The position numbers and the translations under genes are program-made. This document shows, piece after piece, positions 43,866 through 52,226 of a DNA stretch of 64,000 nt (position 1 is its first letter; the number at the start of each line of letters is the position of its first letter). This DNA is from Clostridia bacterium (GTDB taxonomy: Bacteria > Bacillota > Clostridia > Christensenellales > Aristaeellaceae): the NCBI GenBank assembly GCA_900769875.1, contig CAAGII010000147.1, positions 1-64,000 of the forward strand, read 5' to 3'. Below the pieces are notes generated by a model. It was given only the letters and a program-made list of their open reading frames with translations, did not search any database and was not told where the DNA came from.

Positions 43866-44455
43866 CCGACGAAACGCTGCCCATGGAGAACGAAACGCAG
43901 GAGGGCAGCCTGAAGGGGCGCGTGGAGGCTGTGCTGTTTGTGGCCGGCGAGGCTGTGCGCGTGGATGATCTGGCAAAGGCGCTTCAGGTGCCACTCAGGC
44001 AGCTGGAAGGGTGCCTTGACGAAATGCGCGATGAGTACGACTTTGCGCAGCGCGGCTTTTGCCTGCGCCGCTTTGGCAATCAGGTGCAGCTGACCACGCG
44101 CGCGCTGTACGCGCCGGACGTGGTGCGCCTGCTGCAGCCTGTGCAGCGCCAGACGCTCAGTCAGGCGATCATGGAGACGCTGGCGGTGGTGGCGTACCGT
44201 CAGCCCGTGACAAGGGCTGAAATTGAGGCGGTGCGCGGTGTGAAGTGCGATTACTCCGTGCAGTCGCTGGTGAAGAAGGGGCTGATTGTCGAGGTCGGCC
44301 ACAAGGATGCGCTCGGTCATCCGACACTCTACGGCACGACGGACGCGTTTCTGCAGCACTTTGGCATCAGCGGTTTGGACGAGCTGCCGCCTCTTCCGAA
44401 GCCGGAGGGCGCAGGCAGCCAGGATGAGGGCGCGCACGAGGAGCTTGTGCCCTGA
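43862..44455 (+). CDS. scpB: Segregation and condensation protein B
   Basis: The 197-aa partner of ScpA has two winged-helix domains: GRVEAVLFVAGEAVRVDDLAKAL at ~18-40 and ETLAVVAYRQPVTRAEIEAVRGV at ~105-128, followed by GLIVEVGHKDALGHPTLYGTTDAFL. It dimerises and stabilises the ScpA-SMC ring. It is coupled to scpA, and the small metal-binding protein gene follows closely. Confidence 0.95.
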   Translation: MTDETLPMENETQEGSLKGRVEAVLFVAGEAVRVDDLAKALQVPLRQLEGCLDEMRDEYDFAQRGFCLRRFGNQVQLTTRALYAPDVVRLLQPVQRQTLSQAIMETLAVVAYRQPVTRAEIEAVRGVKCDYSVQSLVKKGLIVEVGHKDALGHPTLYGTTDAFLQHFGISGLDELPPLPKPEGAGSQDEGAHEELVP

Positions 44456-44467
44456 AGGAGGATGGAT

Positions 44468-44680
44468 ATGGAAAAGAGAATGCTGATTGACGGCATGATG
44501 TGCGACCATTGCAGAAAAACGGTGGAAAAGGCGCTTTTGTCCGTGCCGGGCGTGACGGCGGCCGCTGTGACGCTACCTGACAAAACGGCGGTCATCACCC
44601 TTGACCGGGACGTGGAGGACGAGGCGCTGATGGAGGCGGTGCGCGCCAGGCGCTTTACGCCCGTCAGGATGCTGCCGTGA
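44468..44680 (+). CDS. Small heavy-metal-associated (HMA) domain protein
   Basis: The 70-aa protein is a single ferredoxin-like HMA domain with the metal-binding CxxC in GMMCDHCRKTVEKAL (~Cys10 and Cys13), similar to CopZ-type copper chaperones. No copper ATPase or CsoR gene lies nearby, so the partner is unknown. ATG 44468 has AAGGAGG seven bases upstream; the ATG at 44462 is too close to that site. It ends the scp operon and is followed by a terminator. Confidence 0.85.
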   Translation: MEKRMLIDGMMCDHCRKTVEKALLSVPGVTAAAVTLPDKTAVITLDRDVEDEALMEAVRARRFTPVRMLP

Positions 44681-44718
44681 CGTAAAAATGCGGCTGAATG
44701 TTTTCTGAACAGTTTACC

Positions 44719-44743
44719 GGCGGCGATGCGCGCCGCCTTTTTT
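44719..44743 (+). terminator. Terminator after the HMA-domain gene
   Basis: GGCGGC (44719-44724) pairs with GCCGCC (44732-44737), followed by T6. Confidence 0.8.
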
Positions 44744-44839
44744 GCGCGCATGTCCGCATCATGCGGCGCTGCGTGCAAAGCGCCGGGCATGTGCAAATCG
44801 TGCGAATTTTTTCCGAAAGAAATAAATTTTTCGGCATCA

Positions 44840-44868
44840 TTGACTTGCGGTGGGTTTGAGTGTATAAT
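44840..44868 (+). promoter_or_regulatory. Promoter of the second CUT1 importer
   Basis: TTGACT (44840-44845), 17 bases, TATAAT (44863-44868). The TTG start codon is about 55 bases downstream of the expected start. Confidence 0.85.
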
Positions 44869-44930
44869 TCTGTTAGGAAAATCGCTCTGAAACATGGGGC
44901 ATCCAATGCTGAACGCAAGGGGGATTTCAC

Positions 44931-45893
44931 TTGATTAGCACTGCTGCACAGAAGGCGAGCCGCCGTACAAAGCCGGGACGGCGCGCGAAACCGACGCTGA
45001 AGTATCTTCGTAATTATTGGCAGCTGTATTTTCTGCTGCTGATACCGATGGCCTTCTGCATTCTGTTCAAATATGTCCCCATGCGCGGTTTGGTGCTGGC
45101 CTTCAAGGATTACAAGGTCATCAAGGGCATCAGCGGCAGCGCGTGGTGCGGCATGAAGAACTTCCAGTACCTGTTCAGCAAGCCGGAGTCTGTGAGCGTG
45201 ATTCTGCAGACGCTGAAGCTGAACCTGCTGGATCTGGCCTTCGGCTTCCCGATGCCCATCCTGCTGGCGATCATGCTCAATGAGGTGAAGAACTCCGCCT
45301 TCAAGCGCGTGACGCAGACGGTCATTTATCTGCCCCACTTCCTGTCGTGGGTGATTATTTCCTCGATCTTCATGATGCTCCTCAAGACGGATTCCGGCAT
45401 GATTAACGTGCTGATCGCCCAGGCCGGCGGACAGAAGATTCCCTTCCTGACGGACACGTTCCTCTGGGAGGTCACCTATATCTTCATCGGCGTGTGGCAG
45501 TCCATGGGCTGGGGCACCATCCTCTACCTTGCCGCGATCACGGGCATCTCCTCCGAGCTGTACGAGGCCGCGACCGTGGACGGCGCGGGCCGCTTCTCCC
45601 GCATCTGGCACATCACCCTGCCGGGCATCCGCTCCACCATCGTGACGCTGCTCATCATGAACCTGGGCAAGGTGCTGGGCTCCTCCTTCGAGCGTGTGAA
45701 TACGCTCTCCAATCCCTATGTGGTGCTCAAGAACGCCAACGTGATCTCCACCTATGTGTGGCGCGTGGGTCTGAACAACGGCAAATACCATTACGCGACT
45801 GCCATGAGCCTGTTCCAGAATGTCATCGGCATTCTCCTGATCCTGATTGCCGACCGCGTGGCGAAGGCATTGGGCGAATCAGGCCTGATTTGA
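44931..45893 (+). CDS. CUT1-type ABC permease, LplB family (second importer)
   Basis: The 320-aa permease has a basic N-terminus (RRTKPGRRAKPTLKYL), six predicted helices and the EAA loop SSELYEAATVDGAGRFSRIWHITLPGI at ~residue 215. The MRGLVLAFKDYK segment after the first helix is typical of LplB. It starts at TTG 44931 with AAGGGGGA six bases upstream. Its partner permease follows after 15 bases. Confidence 0.93.
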   Translation: MISTAAQKASRRTKPGRRAKPTLKYLRNYWQLYFLLLIPMAFCILFKYVPMRGLVLAFKDYKVIKGISGSAWCGMKNFQYLFSKPESVSVILQTLKLNLLDLAFGFPMPILLAIMLNEVKNSAFKRVTQTVIYLPHFLSWVIISSIFMMLLKTDSGMINVLIAQAGGQKIPFLTDTFLWEVTYIFIGVWQSMGWGTILYLAAITGISSELYEAATVDGAGRFSRIWHITLPGIRSTIVTLLIMNLGKVLGSSFERVNTLSNPYVVLKNANVISTYVWRVGLNNGKYHYATAMSLFQNVIGILLILIADRVAKALGESGLI

Positions 45894-45908
45894 TGGGGAG
45901 GCGAGAAA

Positions 45909-46817
45909 ATGACTGCTGTTGCCAAGAAACAATCCACCCGCATCCGTGAGGGGCTGGGAAGCCGTATCTTCGATGTGGTCAACTATGTGCTGCTGACAAT
46001 CGTCGGACTGGTCTGCCTGATTCCATTCCTGCATGTGCTTGCGATCTCCTTCTCCTCCAACGCAGCGGCGCTGAGCCAGAAGGTCTTTATCTTCCCGGTC
46101 GATCTGTCCTTTGAGGGCTACAAGATGGTGCTGGAGGACGCGTCCATGATGCGCTCGCTCCTCCTGACGGTGATCATCACCATCAGCTTTACGCTCCTGG
46201 GTATGGTGCTGACGGTCTGCGCAGCCTATCCCCTGACCAAGAAGGATCTGAAGGGAAGAACCCTCATTTCCTTCATGTTCATGTTCACCATGTATTTCTC
46301 CGGCGGTCTGATCCCCGATTACCTGCTCATCAGCGATCTGGGCATGCTGGACACGGTGTGGGCGCTGATCCTGCCGCTGACCTTCAGCGCTTATAACATC
46401 ATCATCATGCGCTCCACCATCGAAAGCTCCATCCCCGCGTCGCTGGAGGAGGCTGCCTTCCTTGACGGCGCAAACTATTTCGACATTCTGTTCCGCGTGG
46501 TGCTGCCGCTGAGCAAGCCCGTGCTGGCAACCCTGTGCCTCTTCTTCGCCGTCGGGCGCTGGAACGCCTATGGCGACGCGCTCTACTATGTGGTCAACGA
46601 TTCCAAGCTCTATCCGCTGCAGCTGAAGCTGTACTACCTCATGGGCATGGCGAGCGACGCCGCCAACCTCTCCGAGGGCGGAACTTCCACGTATGTAACG
46701 GGCGAGGTCATCAAGGCGACCTGCGTCATGTTTGCAACGATTCCGATCATCATCGTCTATCCCTTCCTGCAGCGCTATTTCGTCTCCGGCATCATGATCG
46801 GCGCGGTGAAGGGCTGA
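45909..46817 (+). CDS. CUT1-type ABC permease, YtcP family (second importer)
   Basis: The 302-aa permease has six predicted helices and the EAA loop IPASLEEAAFLDGANYFDILFRVVLPLS at ~residue 180. The tail GIMIGAVKG is characteristic of the YtcP group. GGGGAGG precedes the ATG. It pairs with the LplB-like protein at 44931. No ATPase is encoded in this operon. Confidence 0.93.
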   Translation: MTAVAKKQSTRIREGLGSRIFDVVNYVLLTIVGLVCLIPFLHVLAISFSSNAAALSQKVFIFPVDLSFEGYKMVLEDASMMRSLLLTVIITISFTLLGMVLTVCAAYPLTKKDLKGRTLISFMFMFTMYFSGGLIPDYLLISDLGMLDTVWALILPLTFSAYNIIIMRSTIESSIPASLEEAAFLDGANYFDILFRVVLPLSKPVLATLCLFFAVGRWNAYGDALYYVVNDSKLYPLQLKLYYLMGMASDAANLSEGGTSTYVTGEVIKATCVMFATIPIIIVYPFLQRYFVSGIMIGAVKG

Positions 46818-46847
46818 TATGCGGTATATCATACGCATGTGCGTATG
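46815..46847. promoter_or_regulatory. Two adjacent inverted repeats before the second binding-protein gene
   Basis: TGATAT-N5-ATATCA (46815-46820 and 46826-46831) overlaps the start of CATACGCA-TG-TGCGTATG (46830-46847). Their location between permease and binding-protein genes matches the palindrome at 11666-11685. They could be a processing or stability hairpin, or a protein-binding site. Confidence 0.55.
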
Positions 46848-46872
46848 CATATAAATATAAGGAGGTATTCCC

Positions 46873-48471
46873 ATGAAGAAAACGCTGTCCCTTGCCCTGG
46901 CGCTGTGCATGATGCTGACAGTTCTGCTGTCCGCCGTTCCCGCCATGGCTGAGGATGTGGTGAGCTACACCGCATCCGGCGCCAAGGTCATCACCTATGG
47001 CGAGCAGATCGAGCTGAAGGTGCCCGTGTATCAGCGCGCCGGCATCAAGGATCCGATCGAGGACAACTACTGGACCCGCTGGATCCAGGCGAATTTTGGT
47101 GACAAGTACAACATCAAGGTGACCTTCATCCCGATCAGCCGTACTGACGAGGTGAACGCCTTCACCACCAAGATGACCTCCAAGTCCACTGCCCCCGACA
47201 TGATCTTCCACTATGACAACCCCCAGCTGCTGGCCTACATCGATCAGGAATTCGTGGCTCCCATCGACGAAGCGATGGTTGCCGAGTTCATGCCCGATTA
47301 TCTGGCCTATGTCGGCGCCGACGCCTATGCGATGGGCAAGTATAACTATCAGGGCCAGCTGACCCAGATGTTCTTCCCCGCTGCCCGCGACAACGCCGAC
47401 AACTGGGCGACCGTGATCCGCGCTGACTGGCTGGAGAAGGTCGGTCTGCCCATGCCCACCTGCCTGGAAGAGTATGAAGCCGCGCTGAAGGCCTTCAAGG
47501 ACGCCGGTCTGGGTGGCGACGTGACCATCCCCGCGACCCTGGGCGTGCCCTCCACCACCGGTACCCGCGGCGATGCCTTCCGTACCGGCCACACCGATCC
47601 CCGTGAGATCGCCATCTACTCCGACCTGCAGGTTGTGTCCATGGACTGGGAGCCCATCCGCCGCAACTTTGAGGCGCTGAACCGTCAGTACAACGCCGGT
47701 CTGCTCTCTCCTGAGTTCGCGCTGGACTCCGACGGCAGCCAGGCCAAGTCTGACTTCGTCAACGGCCGCTCCGCCGTGTATGGCTTCTATCTCTCCGCCA
47801 ACTCCGACGTGATCTCCACCCTGATGGAGAACTGCCCCGACGCTAAGCTGGCCATTCTTGATCCCCATGCCGGCGTGCCGCGCGGCGAGACCCTCTACGA
47901 TTACAAGGCTGCCCCCATCGGCATCTCCACCGGTATCTCCGCGTATTGCGATCATCCCGAAGCTGTGATGATGTACATCAACTGGATGTCTCAGCCCGAG
48001 GTGCTCGAGTACATGCAGTACGGTGTGGAAGGCGCCAACTACAAGGTGGAGAACGGCCTGAAGGTGCTGATCTCCGACTATGACGGCGAGACCCGCTTCG
48101 CTTCCACCAACGCCAACATCGACCTGTTCGTCATGGTCAGCCAGACCCGTCGTGACGCCGTGTCTCTGGAAGCCATGGCTGCCACCTATTGCCCCAGCGG
48201 CTATGAGTACCTGATGGAGCAGATCTTCGAGTACAACAGCCAGAAGACCTACATCATGAACTATCAGTACACCACGCCCATCGCTTCTCAGAGCGAGTAT
48301 GGCGAGACCCTGCGCACGATGTTCCAGTCCTTCGCGACCGAAGTCATCACCTGCCCCGTCGAGGAGTTCAACGCTCGCTATGACGCGCTGCTGGCTGACT
48401 ACTGCGCCGCCGGTCTGGACGAGATCCACGCTGAGAAGGCTGCCGTGTACGACGCCGAGAATCCCCAGTAA
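46873..48471 (+). CDS. Carbohydrate-binding protein of the second ABC importer
   Basis: The 532-aa protein has a signal peptide (MKKTLSLALALCMML...AVPAMA|ED) and the body of an LplA-type solute-binding protein (YWTRWIQANFGDKYNIKVTF, TAPDMIFHYDN, PEAVMMYINWMSQPE). No acceptable lipobox is present: the only early Cys is preceded by Leu-Ala-Leu, so signal-peptidase I cleavage after AMA is expected. How it stays at the surface is unclear. AAGGAGG precedes the ATG. The substrate is probably an oligosaccharide. Confidence 0.9.
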   Translation: MKKTLSLALALCMMLTVLLSAVPAMAEDVVSYTASGAKVITYGEQIELKVPVYQRAGIKDPIEDNYWTRWIQANFGDKYNIKVTFIPISRTDEVNAFTTKMTSKSTAPDMIFHYDNPQLLAYIDQEFVAPIDEAMVAEFMPDYLAYVGADAYAMGKYNYQGQLTQMFFPAARDNADNWATVIRADWLEKVGLPMPTCLEEYEAALKAFKDAGLGGDVTIPATLGVPSTTGTRGDAFRTGHTDPREIAIYSDLQVVSMDWEPIRRNFEALNRQYNAGLLSPEFALDSDGSQAKSDFVNGRSAVYGFYLSANSDVISTLMENCPDAKLAILDPHAGVPRGETLYDYKAAPIGISTGISAYCDHPEAVMMYINWMSQPEVLEYMQYGVEGANYKVENGLKVLISDYDGETRFASTNANIDLFVMVSQTRRDAVSLEAMAATYCPSGYEYLMEQIFEYNSQKTYIMNYQYTTPIASQSEYGETLRTMFQSFATEVITCPVEEFNARYDALLADYCAAGLDEIHAEKAAVYDAENPQ

Positions 48472-48542
48472 TCCATGTGTGATGACCTGTGTGCCTGAGG
48501 CTGATCCTTGCGATGGCTGACGGCATACAGCTTGTCCGCGCG

Positions 48543-48573
48543 GCCGCCGCTCCGTCAGGAGCGGCGGCTTTTT
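48543..48573 (+). terminator. Terminator of the second importer operon
   Basis: GCCGCCGCTCC (48543-48553), loop GTCA, GGAGCGGCGGC (48558-48568), T5. Confidence 0.93.
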
Positions 48574-48578
48574 GAACG

Positions 48579-48606
48579 AAAAAAGCCTCTGCGCAATGCA
48601 GAGGCT
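48579..48606 (-). terminator. Terminator after nrdG
   Basis: Minus-strand AGCCTCTGC and GCAGAGGCT form the stem, followed by T6. It is convergent with the terminator just before it. Confidence 0.92.
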
Positions 48607-48619
48607 CATGGCCATGGAA

Positions 48620-49171
48620 TCATCGCCCATGCTGCGCATAGGCAGGCACATCCTGCCACAGCTGGGGCGCGCCGGAGGCGAGAGAACGCGGTACATCCAG
48701 AATGCGCTGGTTGCTGCTGCCGCGGAAGCGGAGCATGAGGTCGCGCTTTGATGCGATGTACGGGCCATCCACCAGCACGTCCAGGAGCGAGAGCAGCTCG
48801 TCTGTCGTATCCTGACGGCAGCGGCTGGGCGTTTGCCCGGTCAGCTCCTCCCATGTGTAGCCGGAGTAGCACCAAATGCTCTTCTCGGGCAGCTCCCTGC
48901 GAATACGCCGCAGGAAGGGAAGCAGCGCTACCTGATTGACCGGCTCCATCGGTTCACCGCCCAGCAGGGTCAGCCCGCGGATGTAGGCGGGGCGGAGGGC
49001 GTCCAGCAGCCCTTGCTCCACCTGCTCCGTGAAGGGCTCGCCATAGTCGAAATCCCATGCGACGGCATTGAAGCAGCCCTCGCAGTGGTGCGTGCAGCCC
49101 GACACAAACAGGCTGACGCGTACGCCCGGCCCGTTGGCGATATCACAGGTTTTGATGCTGGCATAGTTCAT
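48620..49171 (-). CDS. nrdG: Anaerobic ribonucleotide reductase activating protein
   Basis: The 183-aa radical SAM enzyme has the 4Fe-4S motif in SGCTHHCEGCFN (~Cys25, 29 and 32), followed by GLTLLGGEPMEP, the SAM-binding GGE region. It generates the glycyl radical on NrdD. AAGGAGGGG precedes ATG 49171. It follows nrdD with a hairpin between them, which may set its level below that of NrdD. Confidence 0.95.
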   Translation of the reverse strand: MNYASIKTCDIANGPGVRVSLFVSGCTHHCEGCFNAVAWDFDYGEPFTEQVEQGLLDALRPAYIRGLTLLGGEPMEPVNQVALLPFLRRIRRELPEKSIWCYSGYTWEELTGQTPSRCRQDTTDELLSLLDVLVDGPYIASKRDLMLRFRGSSNQRILDVPRSLASGAPQLWQDVPAYAQHGR

Positions 49172-49193
49172 GCGGACCCCTCCTTTGGTTGGG

Positions 49194-49223
49194 AAAAGCC
49201 AACGCCGCTGTTTGGGCGTTGGC
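49194..49223 (-). terminator. Attenuating terminator between nrdD and nrdG
   Basis: Minus-strand GCCAACGCC pairs with GGCGTTGGC (49223-49215 with 49206-49198) and is followed by TTTT. The nrdG ribosome site comes directly after. Confidence 0.7.
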
Positions 49224-49248
49224 TGATGAAAACGGATTCCTGTGCGGC

Positions 49249-51402
49249 TTACAGGTGCAGCACGCGATCCTTGATCTCCTGTGTACGACCCTGATTCCAG
49301 TACTGGGTGCCGATGTAGCCGCAGGTGCGGCGTGCCACGTTCATCTTGTCCTGGTCGCGGCAGCCGCAGTTGGGGCATTCCCAGACCAGCTTGCCGTTGT
49401 CCTGCACGATCGACATCTCGCCGTCGTAATCGCACATCTGGCAGTAGTCGCTCTTGGTGTTCAGCTCGGCATACATGATGTTCTCATAAATGAACTGGAG
49501 CACCGTGATGACCGCCTCGAGGTTGTCCTGCATGTTGGGCACCTCGACATAGCTGACCGCGCCGCCGGTGGAGAGCGCCTGGAACTTGCCCTCGAACTGC
49601 AGCTTGGTGAACGCGTCGATCTCCTCGGTCACATTCACATGATAGCTGTTGGTGATGTAGCCCTTGTCCGTCACGCCGGGGACGACGCCGAAGCGGCGCT
49701 GCAGGCACTTGGCAAACTTGTAGGTGGTGCTTTCGATGGGGCTGCCGTAGATGGAGAAGGTGATGTTCTCCTTCTTCGTCCACTGGGCGCACTTCTCGTT
49801 CATGTACTGCATCACGCGCAGTGCGAACGGCGTGGCGGAAGGATCGGTATGGCTTTTGCCGGTCATGTAACGCACACATTCGCACAGGCCCGCGTAGCCA
49901 AGGCTGATGGTGGAATAGCCGCCGAAGAGCAGCTTGTCGATCACTTCGCCCTTTTTCAGCCTTGCGATGGCGCCGTACTGCCAGAGAATGGGTGCGGAAT
50001 CGGACAGCGTGCCCTTGAGGCGGTTGTGGCGGCACATCAGCGCGCGGTAGCAAAGCTCCAGCCGCTCGTCAAAGATGCGCCAGAACGCGTCCATATCCCC
50101 GCCGGAGGAGAGCGCCACGTCGGGCAGGTTGATGGTCACCACGCCCTGATTGAAGCGACCGTAGAACTTGTAGTGACCGTTCTCGTCCTTCCAGGGGTTG
50201 AGCGCGGAGCGGCAGCCCATGACGGGGAAGCAGTTGCCCTCCTTGAGCTCCTTCATCTTCTTTTCGGAGATGTAGTCGGGCACCATGCGCTTGGCGGTGC
50301 ATTTCGCGGCCAGCTGCGTGAGATAGAAGTAGGGCTGACCCTCGCGCACGTTGTCCTCCTCCAGCACATAGATCAGCTTGGGGAAGGCAGGGGTGATCCA
50401 CACGCCCTTCTCGTTTTTCACGCCCTCGTAGCGCTGGACGAGCACCTCCTCAATAATCATGGCGAGGTCGCGCTTCTCCTGCTCGGTGCGCGCTTCGTTG
50501 AGATACATGAACACGGTCAGGAATGGCGCCTGTCCATTGGTGGTCATGAGGGTGATGACCTGATACTGGATGGTCTGCACGCCCTTTTTGATTTCCTGAT
50601 GCAGGCGCTGCTCCACCACGTCGTCGATGCGCTCGGCATGGTTGGTGCCGCCGAGCATGGCCAGCTCCTCCAGCACGTCGCGCTTGATCTTCTCGCGGCT
50701 CACCTGCACAAAGGGCGCAAGGTGGGTGAGGCTGATGGACTGTCCGCCATACTGATTGGAGGCGACCTGCGCGATGATCTGTGTGGCGATGTTGCACGCG
50801 GTGGAGAAGGAGTGCGGCTTCTCAATGAGGGTGCCGGAGATGACGGTGCCATTCTGGAGCATATCATCCAGATTCACCAGATCGCAGTTGTGCATGTGCT
50901 GGGCGTAATAATCGCTGTCATGGAAATGGATGATGCCCTCGCTGTCCGCGTTCACAATCTCGCTGGGGAGCAGCAGACGGCGGGTGATATCACGGCTGAC
51001 CTCGCCCGCCATGTAGTCGCGCTGGACGCTGTTGACCATGGGGTTCTTGTTGGCGTTCTCCTGAATAACCTCCTCGTTGTTGCACTCAATGAGGCTGATG
51101 ATGCGGTCATCGGTGGTGTTCGCCTTGCGCACGAGGCTGCGCTGAAAGCGATAGCGCACATACAGCTGCGCCACGCGATACGCGCCGTCCTTCATGAGCT
51201 GCTCCTCGACCATGTCCTGAATCTCTTCAACGGACACGGCGCGGCCGAGCCCCTCGCACAGCGTGCATACGCGGCTCGCGGTGCGACGAATGGCCGCATC
51301 GTCAAGCGGATAATCGGCCGCTGCGTTGGCCTTGGAGATGGCAACCACGATTTTGTCCGCAGCAAAATTGGCTTCCGAGCCATTGCGTTTGATTACCTTC
51401 AT
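49249..51402 (-). CDS. nrdD: Anaerobic ribonucleoside-triphosphate reductase (class III)
   Basis: The 717-aa enzyme reduces NTPs to dNTPs without oxygen. It has an N-terminal ATP-cone (VIKRNGSEANFAADKIVVAISKA, ~2-90), the 10-stranded catalytic barrel, a C-terminal zinc site (CQMCDYDG, CPNCGC) and the glycyl-radical loop RTCGYIGTQYWNQG close to the end. I start at ATG 51402, where the ATP-cone begins; the frame continues upstream only through leader sequence. A promoter and two NrdR-like boxes lie upstream. nrdG follows. Confidence 0.95.
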   Translation of the reverse strand: MKVIKRNGSEANFAADKIVVAISKANAAADYPLDDAAIRRTASRVCTLCEGLGRAVSVEEIQDMVEEQLMKDGAYRVAQLYVRYRFQRSLVRKANTTDDRIISLIECNNEEVIQENANKNPMVNSVQRDYMAGEVSRDITRRLLLPSEIVNADSEGIIHFHDSDYYAQHMHNCDLVNLDDMLQNGTVISGTLIEKPHSFSTACNIATQIIAQVASNQYGGQSISLTHLAPFVQVSREKIKRDVLEELAMLGGTNHAERIDDVVEQRLHQEIKKGVQTIQYQVITLMTTNGQAPFLTVFMYLNEARTEQEKRDLAMIIEEVLVQRYEGVKNEKGVWITPAFPKLIYVLEEDNVREGQPYFYLTQLAAKCTAKRMVPDYISEKKMKELKEGNCFPVMGCRSALNPWKDENGHYKFYGRFNQGVVTINLPDVALSSGGDMDAFWRIFDERLELCYRALMCRHNRLKGTLSDSAPILWQYGAIARLKKGEVIDKLLFGGYSTISLGYAGLCECVRYMTGKSHTDPSATPFALRVMQYMNEKCAQWTKKENITFSIYGSPIESTTYKFAKCLQRRFGVVPGVTDKGYITNSYHVNVTEEIDAFTKLQFEGKFQALSTGGAVSYVEVPNMQDNLEAVITVLQFIYENIMYAELNTKSDYCQMCDYDGEMSIVQDNGKLVWECPNCGCRDQDKMNVARRTCGYIGTQYWNQGRTQEIKDRVLHL

Positions 51403-51544
51403 GTGGGATGCATTCCTCTCGGGTTGATCTATCTGCGCCGGTTCGTGGACGCAAACGGCCTGTCTGCAGCCGGGAATCAGGCGGGCACAACGCAGTGTGC
51501 AGCCTGCCTCAGCGCCGGACGCAGCAGGGGGACTCACGAGTTTG

Positions 51545-51572
51545 ATTATACATGATATAGCTGGTTTGTCAA
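51545..51572 (-). promoter_or_regulatory. nrdD promoter
   Basis: Minus-strand TTGACA (51572-51567), 16 bases, TATAAT (51550-51545). Confidence 0.82.
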
Positions 51573-51579
51573 GGGGAAC

Positions 51580-51627
51580 GTGCCATATATTGATGACAGA
51601 ACAAACTGTATACACACGATATTGTAT
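51580..51627. promoter_or_regulatory. Pair of NrdR-like boxes
   Basis: ACACACGATATTGTAT (51612-51627) agrees with most of the NrdR box consensus ACACWATATATWGTGT. A weaker copy with the core ATATATTG lies at 51585-51592. The cores are 32 bases apart, the usual helical spacing of NrdR box pairs. They lie just upstream of the nrdD -35 element. Confidence 0.55.
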
Positions 51628-51736
51628 CCCCGCAAAGGCTGACAATACAAGGGTTTGCGGTGGAAAGGGCCGCTTCAGGGTGTAAAAATTAACTTTCTGT
51701 GTCATGCGATGGCGCCTTGCGCGCGGGCGCGGCACA

Positions 51737-51787
51737 CAAAAACGGGAGCCGTCTCCCCACCTGGCATGGGGCGGTTTCCGGCTCCCG
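51737..51787 (-). terminator. Terminator of the pyr operon
   Basis: Minus-strand CGGGAGCCG and CGGCTCCCG enclose an inner CCCCA/TGGGG stem and are followed by T5. Confidence 0.9.
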
Positions 51788-51803
51788 GCGCTGCGCGAGG
51801 AGG

Positions 51804-52226
51804 TCAGCTCTTGCTGCGCTCCGCGTCGCAGTACATGCAGCGATAGACGCGGCGCTTTGGGTCGGCGAGCTTGAACACCTGCGGCAGGCTGCTCTCCACC
51901 GAGGTAATGCAGCGGGGGTTTTTGCAGGTGATGACGTTCACCAGCTGTCTGGGCAGCTCCAGCTTCTTCTTTTCGACGATCTGCCCGTCCTCAATGATGT
52001 TGACGGTGATGCCGGGGTCAATGTAGCCCAGTACATCCAGGTCGATGTCGATATCCTCGTCGATCTTGATGATATCCTTGCGGCCCATGGCGGCGCTCTT
52101 GACATTCTTGATGATGGCTACAGAGCATTCCAGCTCATCCAGATGCAGATGGCGGTAGATGCTCATGCTCCGTCCGGCCTGAATGTGATCCAGCACGATG
52201 CCGCGCTTGATGGAATCAATGTTCAT
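51804..52226 (-). CDS. pyrI: Aspartate carbamoyltransferase regulatory subunit
   Basis: The 140-aa PyrI protein has an N-terminal allosteric domain ([23 protein letters not shown]) and a C-terminal zinc domain with the four ligands in CKNPRC and CMYC. It binds nucleotides and controls PyrB. ATG 52226 lies inside the end of pyrB with GAGGAGG six bases upstream, so both are translated together. It is the last gene of the operon. Confidence 0.95.
   Translation of the reverse strand: MNIDSIKRGIVLDHIQAGRSMSIYRHLHLDELECSVAIIKNVKSAAMGRKDIIKIDEDIDIDLDVLGYIDPGITVNIIEDGQIVEKKKLELPRQLVNVITCKNPRCITSVESSLPQVFKLADPKRRVYRCMYCDAERSKS

Larger units (their letters stand above)
51403..51803 (-). other. Control region upstream of nrdD
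   Basis: This ~400-base gap holds the nrdD leader (~135 bases, GC-rich, foldable), the promoter at 51545-51572, two NrdR-like boxes and the pyr operon terminator. No coding region is evident. The leader carries no cobalamin-riboswitch B12 box that I can see. Confidence 0.5.

Noticed and set aside
51403..51545. Cobalamin riboswitch in the nrdD leader
   Set aside because: The leader is GC-rich and foldable, but the B12-box sequence was not found, and class III reductases do not need B12.
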